Assembly: GCA_937952455.1 (NCBI GenBank)
Contig: CALFYU010000268.1
Location: 1 to 13,253 of the forward strand
From: an uncultured Planctomycetaceae bacterium
GTDB lineage: Bacteria > Planctomycetota > Planctomycetia > Planctomycetales > Planctomycetaceae
Length of the DNA stretch: 13,253 bases
Direction of reading: 5' to 3'
The translations under genes were made by a program, and so were the position numbers. A model generated the notes under the pieces. The model did not search any database. It was given only the letters and a program-made list of their open reading frames with translations, and was not told where the DNA came from. Positions 1-6,171 of the stretch are shown here, piece by piece. Each line of letters opens with the position of its first letter. Positions within the stretch are counted from its first letter, which is position 1.

Positions 1-62
1 CGCGGCAAGGACAGGCGAGCGCGGCGGTTATCCAGGCGGGGTAGGGCTGCTGGTTCTTTAGC

Positions 63-95
63 CACGGATGTAACACGCATCAAACACAGATTTGG
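63..95. repeat. Degenerate 11-bp tandem repeat, three units
   Basis: Three consecutive 11-bp units start with CAC: CACGGATGTAA (63-73), CACGCATCAAA (74-84) and CACAGATTTGG (85-95). The first eight bases follow a CACrsATs pattern that decays along the array. Short intergenic arrays of this CACGGATG/CACAGAT kind are, from memory, common in planctomycete genomes. The rest of 1-231 shows no convincing gene, terminator or promoter. Confidence 0.45.
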
Positions 96-231
96 TGCTG
101 GTGTTTGATTGTCCGCGCAGCTGAGCGTTGGTCGTGTGAATCGCGCGGTTTGTTGCGCGATTTCGCCGGCCGCCTGACTGGGAATTGGCTAAGACGCAAC
201 GAAAAGCGTCGTTGTTCAGGGGTTTTTTATC

Positions 232-816
232 ATGTTTTCCGTGTTCGCTCCCATTTACTATGTTTGGCACGATCTTTCTCGCCGAATGTTTCACGCCAGT
301 CTTTATCGACATCCTCCGCATGGTGAACTCTTGCGGGGCGAATGGGACCCAGTCACGACCTTACAAGCTCACTGGTCGTTGGGAGGGGCGGAACCGCAAG
401 ATATGGTGTGGGGCCTCTCAAATTCTTGGATCTACATAAGTCCCCATGTCCAGCGCCTGTTTCGGGACGAAGGGATTACCGGTTGGTCAACCTATCCAAT
501 TGAATTGCATAACAAGTCCGGCGAAGTCTGCCCTGGATACGCAGGATTCAGGATTGTAGGACGTTGCGGACCAATCGACGAGCAGGGAGGCGAGGTTATA
601 CCTGGCGAGGATCCTGATGGCAGGTTTGTTCGACGCATTGGCCTCTATTTTGAGGAGTCCACTTGGGACGGGTCTGACTGGTTTTGCCCCGCGGGCAATA
701 ACGGCTACAAGTTTGCAACAGAACGAGTCAGGAACCTGCTGAAGGAAAATCACATTCGTGGCGCCGAATTGATGTCGCTAACCCACACAACATGGATTTC
801 GCGCGCTCAACGTTAG
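232..816 (+). CDS. Imm11/DUF1629-like small protein
   Basis: This 194-residue soluble protein has no signal peptide or membrane segment. Residues 81-116 (GITGWSTYPIEL, then PGYAGFRIVGRCGPID) and 139-183 (LYFEESTWDGSDWF, then NNGYKFATERVRNLL and IRGAELMSL) have the layout I associate with Imm11/DUF1629-like proteins: a W-x-TYPIEL strand, a GRCGPID turn, a WDGSD-F motif and a closing helix-strand. Such proteins are often immunity proteins of polymorphic toxins, but no toxin gene is visible here, so that role is inference. The ATG has an AGGGG Shine-Dalgarno at 218-222, nine bases upstream. The last ten residues (HTTWISRAQR) follow the usual end of the fold and look like read-through into unrelated sequence. 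The family call rests on remembered motifs, not a search. Confidence 0.6.
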   Translation: MFSVFAPIYYVWHDLSRRMFHASLYRHPPHGELLRGEWDPVTTLQAHWSLGGAEPQDMVWGLSNSWIYISPHVQRLFRDEGITGWSTYPIELHNKSGEVCPGYAGFRIVGRCGPIDEQGGEVIPGEDPDGRFVRRIGLYFEESTWDGSDWFCPAGNNGYKFATERVRNLLKENHIRGAELMSLTHTTWISRAQR

Positions 817-840
817 TTCGATCCCCATCACTCCACGCAA

Positions 841-1557
841 GTGAGATGGCTCCACACCATTCGACAACCGTGCAGCTTGAGAACAGGCGATGCCGGCAAA
901 AAGATCATTCAGTTTCACGCAGTCGAGCAACCAATCACTGAGGCCGTCACGAAATTCGGTGGGCAGCCGGTTTGGATTGACGAACCAGAGTGGCCACTCA
1001 GCGAGTCGCTGGATGAGCCAATGATGTTTATTGGTCAAATCGCGATCGAACCGGAACTCTTTCCTGGTGCCGAGGGAAAAATGGCCTATCTCTTCATGAC
1101 CGACGTTGAAGCACATGGCAGCAACGCGGCAACTTGGGATCCCGACGGCGGGGAAAACGCGATCGTGATTCAGCCCGGTGGCGAGGTTTGGGTGGATACG
1201 GAACCGCTGAGCGAGGGGCCAACATTGAATCTAAAGAGCCCGTCGGCAGCGCGACCCCTGGAATATCGAGTCACGTTCATCGAAGGGTATGAAGAAGATT
1301 TTCTCCCCGAACATGAGCGAAGTAACCTGTCTCAAGCTGAAAAAGAGGCGAAGTTCGGGAAACTCGAAGACAGCAAGATCGGTGGAACGCCCATTTTCAT
1401 ACAGAGCGACGAAATCCCCGGCGACGATTGGCAATTGCTCTTCCAGCTTTACTCCGACAATCTCCCGTTTGATCTCCACTTGAGTGACGCGGGGATTGGC
1501 TACGGTTTTATTTCTCCCGAGGGCGACGAAGGGAAGTTTCTCTGGCAGTGCTTTTAG
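841..1557 (+). CDS. DUF1963 (YwqG-like) protein, start uncertain
   Basis: This protein of up to 238 residues carries the DUF1963/YwqG signature near its N-terminus: TKFGGQPVWI (37-46), then EPEWPLS (49-55) and MMFIGQIAI (61-69). Further on are MAYLFMTD (81-88) and the WDPDGGENAIVIQPGG block (99-114). The closing region, from GDDWQLLFQLYSD (195-207) to GYGFISPEGDEGKFLWQC, is also typical. The function is unknown. YwqG-like proteins are small beta-rich cytosolic proteins often found among accessory or toxin-immunity genes. The GTG at 841 has no purine-rich site before it, and residues 1-18 look unrelated to the family; homology begins around KKIIQFH (20-26). A TTG at 877 is in frame, and an ATG at 890 is one base out of frame. 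The gene lies in the same frame as the preceding gene, 24 bp after its stop. Confidence 0.68.
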   Translation: MRWLHTIRQPCSLRTGDAGKKIIQFHAVEQPITEAVTKFGGQPVWIDEPEWPLSESLDEPMMFIGQIAIEPELFPGAEGKMAYLFMTDVEAHGSNAATWDPDGGENAIVIQPGGEVWVDTEPLSEGPTLNLKSPSAARPLEYRVTFIEGYEEDFLPEHERSNLSQAEKEAKFGKLEDSKIGGTPIFIQSDEIPGDDWQLLFQLYSDNLPFDLHLSDAGIGYGFISPEGDEGKFLWQCF

Positions 1558-1631
1558 TTGTCACTTACGTCCCATTGTAAAGTAAGCACATCGCGCGGCG
1601 CTGACTGGGCCGCTCGTGCGTGCCATGTAGA

Positions 1632-1651
1632 CGGTGAGCTGACGCTCACCG
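1632..1651. repeat. Perfect 8-bp hairpin between convergent genes
   Basis: CGGTGAGC (1632-1639) and GCTCACCG (1644-1651) are perfect inverted arms around a TGAC loop. The hairpin lies in the 125-bp gap between the plus-strand DUF1963 gene and the minus-strand TPR gene. It could end transcription from either side, but no clear T-tract follows on either strand. From memory, arms of the GGTGAGC/GCTCACC type recur in planctomycete intergenic regions, so it may be a dispersed repeat. The rest of 1558-1682 shows nothing else. Confidence 0.5.
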
Positions 1652-1682
1652 CTCGCCTGGGATCGGGGCTGCCGGTGTTGTG

Positions 1683-3302
1683 TCACTGGGCGCTGAATTC
1701 GCCCAGTTCGTACTTCGAGCCGCGGTAGGCGGACAAATAGCGTACGCCGGTGTCGACGGCGGCGGTGAAGTGGGTGTTGGCGGCGTCGGGGTTGCCGTCG
1801 ATGACGTCGTGTTGGCCGATGAAAAATTGGGCTTCGCAGACGCGCGCCAGGGAGACCTGTTGGTCTTCGACTTCCTTGGCCGCGGCGATTAGCTCTTCGC
1901 CGGTAGTCTGGCCCAAGAGGTACTTGCACAGGTCGGCCACCCACCCCTGCGGGCCGTTTTGGGAAGCGAGCAGGGCTTCGAGTTCGCTCTTGGCGGCGTC
2001 GGCTTGCCCGGCCCGCACCAGGGACAGGGCCCGCCAGACGGCCAAGTGGTAGGCGGTGGGCTGAAGCTCAAGGGCCTGGCGAAAGTCCTGGGCGGCCTCG
2101 CCGAATTGCTTGGCGAAGAACCGGGCGAAACCGCGGTTGGCATAGGCGGTGGCGTCGCGGGGGTTGAGTTCCAACTGCTTGGAGAAATCGGCGATGGCCG
2201 GCTGGACTTTGCCCAGCGACATCCGGGCCGTCCCCCGCAGGCTGTAGGCCAACGACATCCGCGGGTCGAGGCTGATGGCGGTGTTGAAATCGGCCTCGGC
2301 GGCTTCGTCTTCCCCCTTGTCGGTCAGACAGAATCCGCGATTGATATAGCCCATAGCAAAGTTCCGCTGGATGTCGATCGCCTGCGTAAAATCAGCGATC
2401 GCCTCGTCCAACTGGCCCAGCTGCCGGTGGTAGACGCCCCGTTCGTTGTAGATCGTCGCGTTGCGGGGGAATTCCTGAATCGCGGCATCGAAGGCACTCA
2501 GGGAGCGATCGCTTTCCCCGACGGCGGCCAAAGCTTTGGCCATGTTGATGTGCGCGCCCATTTGTTTGGGGTTGAGTTGAATGGCCTTGGCATAATCGGC
2601 GATCGCTGCCTGCTGACGTTCGGTCTGTGCCGCCTGGAATTTTTGGAATTCCTCCGGCGTGGCGGCAGCGCGGTCAAACTGGGCAGCTTCGGCGACGGCC
2701 GCTTGTTGCCGCGCGAACGCCCGCTGGTACAGCAGGCTGGACTTGTCGGCATCAGCGACTCCCGGTTTGTCGATGATTGAGCCGGCCGTCTTCACTGCGG
2801 TGTCGGCGTGGGAGACGTTGCGCTCCACGACGGCCAGCCAGGACATGCCGTACAGGTAGGGAATGTAGAGGTTAGTGAATTCTTCGTCGGCACCTCGAAT
2901 GGCCAGAGCCTGCCGGGCATCCTGGATCCCCGAGCGAATTGTCTTGCGGTCCCCCGCCTGCCGGCCGAGTTCGATCTTGGCACTGGCACGGAGGTAAAAA
3001 GCGACCGGATCTCGCGGCTCGAAATTGAGGATCTGCGTCGCCACGTTGACTGCCTGCTGGTATTCCCCTTTTTCGTAGTGGGCGAACCCGCGCTGGCGGA
3101 GCGGCTCGTAGGGGGACTGCGGTTGGCGAAAATTCTCAGGCTGCCGGAAGGGAAACTGAGCGTCCGCCGACGATTGCACCGCGAGAAGAGTGATCAATAT
3201 GGCAGCACAGCGCCCGGCGACGGCGGTTTTCCTGTGCCAAGAATACGGCCGAGAGAGGGCGCGGCGCGTGGCCTGAACGGTGGAATGTCGAGGGTCATTC
3301 AT
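1683..3302 (-). CDS. Exported tetratricopeptide-repeat protein
   Basis: This 539-residue protein probably acts as a protein-interaction scaffold in the periplasm or envelope. A signal-peptide pattern occupies residues 25-48: basic HRK, then a hydrophobic stretch around CAAILITLLAV, then a SADA cleavage site before QFPF. TPR units run through most of the mature chain, for example PYEPLRQRGFAHYEKGEY (about 65-82), AAIADYAKAIQLNPK (233-247), ATIYNERGVYHRQLGQLDEAIADFTQAI (282-309), FAMGYINRGFCL (316-327), SLAYSLRGTARMSLGK (350-365) and ATAYANRGFARFFAKQ (384-399). The C-terminal CEAQFFIGQH and AANTHFTAAVDTGV resemble the end of NlpI-like TPR proteins. The binding partner is unknown. The ATG at 3302 was chosen over a TTG one codon upstream; GGAAAG lies 11 bases before it. 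The gene is convergent with the DUF1963 gene and divergent from nusA. Confidence 0.85.
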   Translation of the reverse strand: MNDPRHSTVQATRRALSRPYSWHRKTAVAGRCAAILITLLAVQSSADAQFPFRQPENFRQPQSPYEPLRQRGFAHYEKGEYQQAVNVATQILNFEPRDPVAFYLRASAKIELGRQAGDRKTIRSGIQDARQALAIRGADEEFTNLYIPYLYGMSWLAVVERNVSHADTAVKTAGSIIDKPGVADADKSSLLYQRAFARQQAAVAEAAQFDRAAATPEEFQKFQAAQTERQQAAIADYAKAIQLNPKQMGAHINMAKALAAVGESDRSLSAFDAAIQEFPRNATIYNERGVYHRQLGQLDEAIADFTQAIDIQRNFAMGYINRGFCLTDKGEDEAAEADFNTAISLDPRMSLAYSLRGTARMSLGKVQPAIADFSKQLELNPRDATAYANRGFARFFAKQFGEAAQDFRQALELQPTAYHLAVWRALSLVRAGQADAAKSELEALLASQNGPQGWVADLCKYLLGQTTGEELIAAAKEVEDQQVSLARVCEAQFFIGQHDVIDGNPDAANTHFTAAVDTGVRYLSAYRGSKYELGEFSAQ

Positions 3303-3350
3303 CAATACGGGTTCTTTCCGAAGAGTCAGCGACTTGAATTGTTAAGCCAT

Positions 3351-3365
3351 TCCGGCGCGGCCGGA
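3351..3365. repeat. GC-rich inverted repeat upstream of the TPR gene
   Basis: TCCGGC (3351-3356) and GCCGGA (3360-3365) form a perfect 6-bp dyad with a three-base spacer. It lies about 50 bp upstream of the minus-strand TPR start, close to the predicted transcription start. It could be an operator half-site pair or a 5'-UTR hairpin. No known regulator site is recognised. Confidence 0.3.
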
Positions 3366-3373
3366 GTCGTTGT

Positions 3374-3402
3374 TTTGTGTCATTCTGCGGCGTAATTGTC
3401 AA
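3374..3402 (-). promoter_or_regulatory. Candidate promoter of the minus-strand TPR gene
   Basis: Read on the minus strand, a perfect -35 TTGACA (3402-3397) is followed after 17 bp by CACAAA (3379-3374), which matches the -10 consensus at only three positions. It would start transcription about 65 bp upstream of the TPR start codon. Location and -35 support it; the weak -10 keeps it tentative. Confidence 0.3.
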
Positions 3403-3530
3403 TGCGGGGGGTGTCCAGCCTGAGAAAAATTGGCCGTTGGCGGCGTCTTCGTCGTGGAACGGATGCACGTCGCCCGCAGGTGTGACGTCGGTCGGCCATT
3501 TGAATCCCCGCTGCCGGTGAGTCGGAGCGA

Positions 3531-3554
3531 CCGAGAAATCTGGATTTCTGTCGG
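3531..3554. promoter_or_regulatory. 24-bp imperfect dyad, candidate operator
   Basis: AGAAATC (3534-3540) and GATTTCT (3543-3549) are perfect inverted arms separated by TG. Flanking CCGA (3531-3534) and TCGG (3551-3554) extend the symmetry with a small offset. A further GGAAATCGG half-site lies just downstream. The dyad ends about 30 bp before the TTGACA at 3585, where a regulator of the nusA-side promoter could bind. No regulator family is recognised. Confidence 0.3.
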
Positions 3555-3584
3555 GAAATCGGCGGGGAGAACGCCCTAAACTCC

Positions 3585-3613
3585 TTGACAGTTTGACTTC
3601 AGAGCATTATTTT
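3585..3613 (+). promoter_or_regulatory. Candidate sigma-70 type promoter for the nusA leader
   Basis: A perfect -35 TTGACA (3585-3590) is followed after 17 bp by TATTTT (3608-3613), four of six matches to the -10 consensus. It is the best plus-strand promoter match seen in the 950-bp region before nusA. Transcription from here would give a leader of about 640 nt before the nusA start, containing the stem-loops and terminator at 3846-4065. Confidence 0.45.
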
Positions 3614-3709
3614 CAACGAGTCTTCGAGGTACGTGAAATGTCCTGCCGACGATTTGCGGTCGGGCACGAGGTCGCGTTCCAGCATACCAGATGACTTTTT
3701 GTGTGAAGT

Positions 3710-3718
3710 TGCTAGAAT
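3710..3718 (+). promoter_or_regulatory. Candidate extended -10 element
   Basis: TGCTAGAAT is an extended -10 (TGn followed by TAGAAT, five of six consensus). There is no good -35 at the right distance, which is tolerable for extended -10 promoters. A transcript starting near 3725 and stopping at the terminator ending at 4065 would be about 340 nt. It is an alternative or second start to the promoter at 3585. Confidence 0.3.
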
Positions 3719-3729
3719 AGCTATTGCGT

Positions 3730-3777
3730 AATCAACGCCGAGGACGCATGTTGCGTACGCATTGATGATTGTTGATT
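3730..3777. repeat. Nested inverted repeats in the nusA leader
   Basis: AATCAAC (3730-3736) and GTTGATT (3771-3777) are perfect 7-bp arms. Between them lie the 10-bp palindrome TGCGTACGCA (3752-3761) and an ACGCA/TGCGT pair. TGCGTA at 3725-3730 can also pair with TACGCA at 3756-3761. Several alternative foldings are therefore possible, in DNA as an operator or in RNA as the 5' part of the leader. Confidence 0.3.
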
Positions 3778-3837
3778 TGGAATTAGAACTGACGTCATTT
3801 TTCGGTAGATTTGCCGGTTGGGATCGGCGATGACGGT

Positions 3838-4065
3838 GCTGAAAAATGAAGACAAAGGGTCCGGGGTCTCGACGGCCTGTTGCCGCTTGGCCTTTTACTT
3901 TGTCTCCATGGGGTTTCGAGAATGTAAGTGTTGAGCGACATCTCTGGCCCGTGCCTTTTCAGTCAAAGGCGCACCGAGCGTTTTCGGCGACATGTGGTGG
4001 TTGCCGCGCGGTGTGCGAAATTGGCGAAGGCGGTGACAAAGTGGGACTTGTGCCCACTTTTTTTT
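3838..4065 (+). promoter_or_regulatory. Structured leader RNA upstream of nusA, ending in a terminator
   Basis: Four stem-loops follow one another. Stem 1 is a 12-bp helix with one mismatch between 3846-3857 (ATGAAGACAAAG) and 3898-3909 (CTTTGTCTCCAT). Stem 2 is GTGCCTTT (3951-3958) with AAAGGCGCAC (3965-3974). Stem 3 is CGGCGAC (3985-3991) with GTTGCCG (4000-4006), including one G-U pair. Stem 4 is the intrinsic terminator at 4038-4065. This could be a cis-acting attenuator controlling nusA-infB or a separate small RNA ending at 4065. It does not match the landmarks I know for tmRNA, RNase P, SRP or 6S RNA. The rimP gene usual at this position is missing, and in enterobacteria a conserved leader element precedes rimP-nusA. 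Stems were read by eye; no folding energy was calculated. Confidence 0.45.
4038..4065 (+). terminator. Rho-independent terminator in the nusA leader
   Basis: AAAGTGGG (4038-4045) pairs perfectly with CCCACTTT (4053-4060) around a seven-base loop, and eight consecutive T residues occupy 4058-4065. This is a canonical intrinsic terminator for plus-strand transcription. No plus-strand gene with coding character lies before it, and nusA begins about 190 bp later. It therefore most likely acts as an attenuator in the nusA leader or as the end of a small RNA. Confidence 0.8.
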
Positions 4066-4242
4066 GTTGGTGGAGCTGGTAATCACCTGGTTCGTGATCG
4101 TTTGTGGAGAGAACCGGCGAACTTTTGCGTCTCAGCGGACGTTCGGGTCTGCGGAAACGCAAGTTTAGTGGGACGACAGGAAGACGATCGTTGTCTGCGG
4201 AGCTTCCGGCGGTCGTTGGGCTTGCCGGACCGGAAGATTGGC

Positions 4243-4251
4243 GAGGAAGGA
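4243..4251 (+). promoter_or_regulatory. Shine-Dalgarno of nusA
   Basis: GAGGAAGGA ends five bases before the ATG at 4257. It fixes the nusA start there. An in-frame GTG at 4104 would add 51 residues without NusA-like character. Confidence 0.75.
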
Positions 4252-4256
4252 CAAAC

Positions 4257-5912
4257 ATGAACGGCCCTGAGCTACTGCGAATCGTCGATGCATTGCATCG
4301 CGATAAGAATATCGACAAGGAGATCGTGTTCGAGGGGATCGAACAGGCAATCCTTTCCGCGGCGCGCAAACATTACGGCGAGGAAGAAGAATTCGAAATC
4401 CACATCGATCGCGAATCAGGGGAAACTTCGCTGAAAATTAACGGCAAACTATTAGATTCGGACGAACTGGGGGATCTGTTGGGCCGCATCGCCGCCCAGA
4501 CGGCGAAGCAAGTGATGATTCAAAAAATCCGTGAGGCAGAACGGGATTCCTTGTACGACGAGTACGAGGACCTGCGGGGTCACATTGTCACCGGCACAAT
4601 TCAAAGCCTGTCGGGGGGCACCGCGACCGTCAACCTGGGGAAAGTTGAGGGCATCCTGCCGCGGGGAGAACAGATTCCCGGCGAATCGCACCGTCCCAAC
4701 GAGCGGGTTCGCGCGGTCGTCATGGACGTTCGCAAAGCGGGAAGCCGCGTCAAGATTATCCTCTCGCGGACGCACGCCGACTTGGTCCGGCGGTTATTCG
4801 AGTTAGAGATTCCAGAGATTGCCGAGGGGGTCATTGAGATTCGCTCGATCGCTCGCGAAGCGGGGTATCGCTCGAAGGTGGCCGTTTCCTGCAACGATCA
4901 GAAAGTCGACTGCGTGGGAGCCTGCGTCGGCGTCCGGGGGTCGCGGATCAAGAACATCGTCGACGAGTTGGCGAATGAGCGGATCGATATCGTCCGTTGG
5001 AATGATTCGCTGCAGGTGTTGGTCCCCAATGCGCTCCAGCCGGCAGAAGTGGAAAATGTGATCTTGTGTCCCATGCTGGGGCGGGTGCTGGTGCTGGTGC
5101 GGGACGATCAATTGTCGCTGTCGATCGGCCGCCGCGGCCAGAACGTGCGGCTGGCCTCGAAGCTGGTCGGCTGGGATATCGAGATCATGACTGAGGACGA
5201 ACTGAATGAGCAATTGGAAAGCTCGGTGATGGCGTTCTCGGAGGTGCCGCATATCAGCGGCGAGTTGGCGGAGAACCTTGTTTCACAAGGGTTTTTGAGT
5301 TTCGACGACCTATCGATCATCGAGCCAGACCAGCTGGCCGAACTGGGTGGGTTGACCGAAGAGCAATGTGACGTGATCGTCGAATACGCCGACCGTGAAA
5401 GCGAGCGGCTGGAACGTGAGGCCCAGAAGCGGCGTGCCGAAGCGCGTCTGGCGGCCGCAACGGAGGCGATGGAGTCGGAGACCAGCGAAGCAGACGACGC
5501 CGAAGGAGAGTCCGATGCCGAAGGGGGCACTGAGGCAGAAGACGCCTCAACGGCCGCTTTGGGCGACGAGGAAGCCGCCATCGAAGAGACTGCCGGCGAA
5601 GAGGTCGTCAGCGAGGACGCTGCCCCCGAAGAGCCCGCCGTCGCATCTGACGATGCCGAGCCTGAGGAGAAGATAACGGAAACGGAAGACGAAGCGGTCG
5701 CCGAGACACAAGCCGGCGCCACGGCCGGTGCGGAGCCAGAAACAGAAGAAGCAACGGCCGCAGAATCAGCGGTTGTAGAAGAAGGGGACGTTGAGGCCGA
5801 TCTCGACGAGGAGGAGCAGAAATTGGCGTCTTCCGGCGCGACGGACGCCTCGCCGGAGGAGGGTGACGACGAGTCCTTGACCAAGGCGGAGGCGTCGACA
5901 CCGGAAGAATAA
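4257..5912 (+). CDS. nusA: Transcription termination/antitermination factor NusA
   Basis: NusA binds RNA polymerase and nascent RNA in the cytoplasm and modulates pausing, termination and antitermination. This 551-residue copy starts MNGPELLRIVDAL and has the N-terminal polymerase-binding domain (about 1-105). An S1 domain follows (about 107-172; GHIVTGTIQSL, then GILPRGEQIPGE). KH1 has GVRG at 225-228 and KH2 has GRRG at 291-294 followed by QNVRLASKL. A helix-hairpin-helix module (about 328-380; ISGELAENLVSQGF, LAELGGLTEEQ) replaces the longer acidic-repeat modules of enterobacterial NusA. Residues 404-551 form a disordered tail rich in Glu, Asp and Ala with only three Lys and no Arg. The gene heads nusA-infB-rbfA. 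rimP, usual just upstream, is absent, and a leader with a terminator lies there instead. Confidence 0.97.
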   Translation: MNGPELLRIVDALHRDKNIDKEIVFEGIEQAILSAARKHYGEEEEFEIHIDRESGETSLKINGKLLDSDELGDLLGRIAAQTAKQVMIQKIREAERDSLYDEYEDLRGHIVTGTIQSLSGGTATVNLGKVEGILPRGEQIPGESHRPNERVRAVVMDVRKAGSRVKIILSRTHADLVRRLFELEIPEIAEGVIEIRSIAREAGYRSKVAVSCNDQKVDCVGACVGVRGSRIKNIVDELANERIDIVRWNDSLQVLVPNALQPAEVENVILCPMLGRVLVLVRDDQLSLSIGRRGQNVRLASKLVGWDIEIMTEDELNEQLESSVMAFSEVPHISGELAENLVSQGFLSFDDLSIIEPDQLAELGGLTEEQCDVIVEYADRESERLEREAQKRRAEARLAAATEAMESETSEADDAEGESDAEGGTEAEDASTAALGDEEAAIEETAGEEVVSEDAAPEEPAVASDDAEPEEKITETEDEAVAETQAGATAGAEPETEEATAAESAVVEEGDVEADLDEEEQKLASSGATDASPEEGDDESLTKAEASTPEE

Positions 5913-6086
5913 GGGGAGAGTCAAGAATCCGCCATCCGCTTCGCGCTGACGGAAACGATCGCCGGATGTCGCGCGAACCTGCGAGGTCTGCCTGAATGGT
6001 GGGACTAGGCGGTCAGCGGCGGCATGAGCGGCTCGTGTCGATCATTAACAAGACGCTTCAATATCCACAAGGCGTTTCGCCGGGGC

Positions 6087-6155
6087 CGGTTTAAGAATAT
6101 TGAACCGTAGACCCTCGGCAAACGGGGATGCGAGGCTGGAATTTGTACGGTTTAA
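6087..6155 (+). promoter_or_regulatory. Alternative hairpins in the infB leader
   Basis: TTGAACCG (6100-6107) can pair with CGGTTTAA at 6087-6094, with a five-base loop, or with an identical CGGTTTAA at 6148-6155. Both helices are 8 bp with one G-U pair, and they exclude each other. The second copy ends two bases before the infB Shine-Dalgarno (6158-6163), so the longer-range pairing could change its access. This is an inference from complementarity only. The rest of the 259-bp nusA-infB gap shows only a weak CATCCG/CGGATG pairing (5933-5938 with 5963-5968). Confidence 0.35.
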
Positions 6156-6157
6156 CC

Positions 6158-6163
6158 GGGGAG
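6158..6163 (+). promoter_or_regulatory. Shine-Dalgarno of infB, supports TTG start
   Basis: GGGGAG lies eight bases before the TTG at 6172. This favours that TTG over an in-frame GTG at 6163, which overlaps the site itself, and over a TTG at 6100. The resulting N-terminus, MKVRIFALAKEL, matches the usual beginning of bacterial IF-2. Confidence 0.7.
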
Positions 6164-6171
6164 TGTTTCGA

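Noticed and set aside
1959..2780. 273-codon plus-strand frame inside the minus-strand TPR gene
   Set aside because: It is the complement of a clear TPR protein with signal peptide; the Gly/Leu-rich translation has no family character.
3720..4065. Known stable RNA (tmRNA, RNase P RNA, SRP RNA, 6S RNA)
   Set aside because: None of the characteristic conserved segments of these RNAs could be found in the region.
3846..4082. 78-codon frame in the nusA leader as a possible leader peptide
   Set aside because: It runs through the leader stems and the terminator hairpin, has no ribosome-binding site and shows no coding character.
4104..4256. GTG 4104 as an upstream start of nusA
   Set aside because: The extra 51 residues do not resemble NusA, while ATG 4257 has a strong GAGGAAGGA site and the expected N-terminus.
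5108..5884. 258-codon Ser-rich frame antisense to nusA
   Set aside because: It is the reverse reading of the Glu/Asp/Ala codons of the NusA tail, which automatically gives Ser, Ala and Val.
6100..6171. TTG 6100 as start of infB
   Set aside because: It lies inside a hairpin without a ribosome-binding site. The IF2_N domain begins at the TTG at 6172, which has GGGGAG eight bases upstream.
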